Source: Trinickia dinghuensis
GTDB lineage: Bacteria; Pseudomonadota; Gammaproteobacteria; Burkholderiales; Burkholderiaceae
Length of the DNA stretch: 64,000 bases
NCBI RefSeq assembly: GCF_003367175.1
Contig: NZ_QRGA01000004.1
Coordinates: 62,001-126,000, forward strand
Reading direction: 5' to 3'
Below, piece after piece: positions 63,520 to 64,000 of the stretch. Within the stretch, counting starts at the first letter, position 1; every line of letters starts with the position of its first letter. The notes under the pieces are model-generated. The model saw only the letters and a list, made by a program, of their open reading frames with translations, searched no databases and was not told the DNA's origin. Both the position numbers and the translations under genes were made by a program.

Positions 63520-64000
63520 ATGAAAGCAACACCCAGGCAGCGCAAGCCCGATCAGCAGGACACGGAGCCGGCGGCCGATTCGTCGGCCGGGGCCGGCGCC
63601 GGTGAGAAGGGCGATTCGGTCGCGGCCGTCGGGAGAGTGTTCGCGATTCTCGCGGCGCTCGGTGATCGCCGCGAGATCGGCATCAGCGAGTTGTCGCAGC
63701 AGATCGGCATGTCGAAGACGACGGTCCATCGCTTCCTGCAAACGCTCAAGACGCTCGGTTACGTTGCGCAGGAAGGCGAGACCGACCGTTACCGGCTGAC
63801 GATCCGGCTGTTCGAACTCGGGAGCAAGGCGCTGGAGAGCGTCGACCTCGTGCGCGAGGCCGATCTCGAGATGCGCCGCATCGGGCAACTGACGCGCGAA
63901 GCCGTCCATCTTGGCGCGTTCGACGAGGACGCGATCATCTACATCCATAAGATCGATGCCGATTACGGGCTGCGCATGCAGTCGCGGATCGGCCGCCGCA
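63520..64000 (+). CDS. kdgR: IclR-family regulator KdgR, N-terminal 160 residues (cut by window edge)
   Basis: The ATG at 63520 opens a frame that runs to base 64000. After a disordered leader (MKATPRQRKPDQQDTEPAA) comes the IclR winged helix (VFAILAALGDRREIGISELSQQIGMSKTTVHRFLQTLKTLGY), then YRLTIRLFELGSKALESVDLVREADLEMRRI and HKIDADYGLRMQSRIGRR, the family effector-domain start. KdgR binds 2-keto-3-deoxygluconate and derepresses uronate genes. The neighbours kduI, kduD and kdgT and the two operator-like sites support the assignment. Confidence 0.9.
   Translation, partial: MKATPRQRKPDQQDTEPAADSSAGAGAGEKGDSVAAVGRVFAILAALGDRREIGISELSQQIGMSKTTVHRFLQTLKTLGYVAQEGETDRYRLTIRLFELGSKALESVDLVREADLEMRRIGQLTREAVHLGAFDEDAIIYIHKIDADYGLRMQSRIGRR

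Overview
The window reads as the chromosome of a GC-rich betaproteobacterium of the Burkholderia sensu lato group (Burkholderia/Paraburkholderia/Trinickia-like). This is an inference from protein families and gene order: a fabI - yejABEF - NlpC/P60 - patatin - gltX - tRNA-Ala core block, trimeric-porin-type outer membrane protein, DUF1176 and DUF5666 proteins, and a fused nitrate reductase/flavoprotein. Coding density is high and nearly all genes are accounted for; both window edges cut a gene.

Layout. 1-2042 (minus): a lipoprotein sugar-type binding protein translationally coupled to a sensor kinase that runs off the left edge. 2491-6120 (plus): a LysR regulator, then a cysteine desulfurase fused to a DUF442/TIGR01244 domain and coupled to an ETHE1-like metallo-beta-lactamase protein (sulfane-sulfur chemistry). 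6182-10492: a periplasmic molybdo-oxidoreductase with a cytochrome b and a DUF5666 protein, divergent from a metal/peroxide-type two-component system; a CusR/HprR-type box sits between them. 10530-21163 (all minus): a VOC remnant, an SDR, a DeoR regulator and a sugar-acid catabolic cluster (cytosolic Asp-box protein, Na+/solute symporter, four-carbon acid kinase fused to PdxA2, iron alcohol dehydrogenase, DapA-type lyase, porin). 21528-24350: a tautomerase with its divergent TetR regulator and a perfect operator palindrome, DUF1176 protein and a Pro/His-rich exported protein.

24564-35046 is the conserved core: fabI, the yejABEF peptide importer, an NlpC/P60 hydrolase, a patatin lipoprotein, gltX and tRNA-Ala(GGC). 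Directly after the tRNA the content becomes accessory: an MNT antitoxin whose HEPN toxin partner is cut to 26 codons, a TetR/MFS efflux pair, an FkbM methyltransferase, an autotransporter heptosyltransferase and, divergent from it, a 2,710-residue AIDA/TibA-type autotransporter made of roughly a hundred 19-20 residue strand-loop-strand repeats.

49055-60543 holds an AraC regulator with a threonine-dehydratase-like enzyme, a MocR regulator, and a molybdoenzyme neighbourhood (YdeP-like oxidoreductase, ModE-like HTH, an unrecognised 178-residue protein, and a nitrate reductase fused to a CysJ-type flavoprotein). 60537-64000 is a pectin/uronate (KDG) module: kdgT, kduI, kduD and the start of an IclR-family KdgR, with two matching 13-bp operator-like palindromes between kdgT and kduI. 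The best candidates for something not well described are the sugar-acid cluster with its kinase-PdxA2 fusion and cytosolic Asp-box protein, the desulfurase-DUF442 fusion, and the glycosylated giant adhesin locus.
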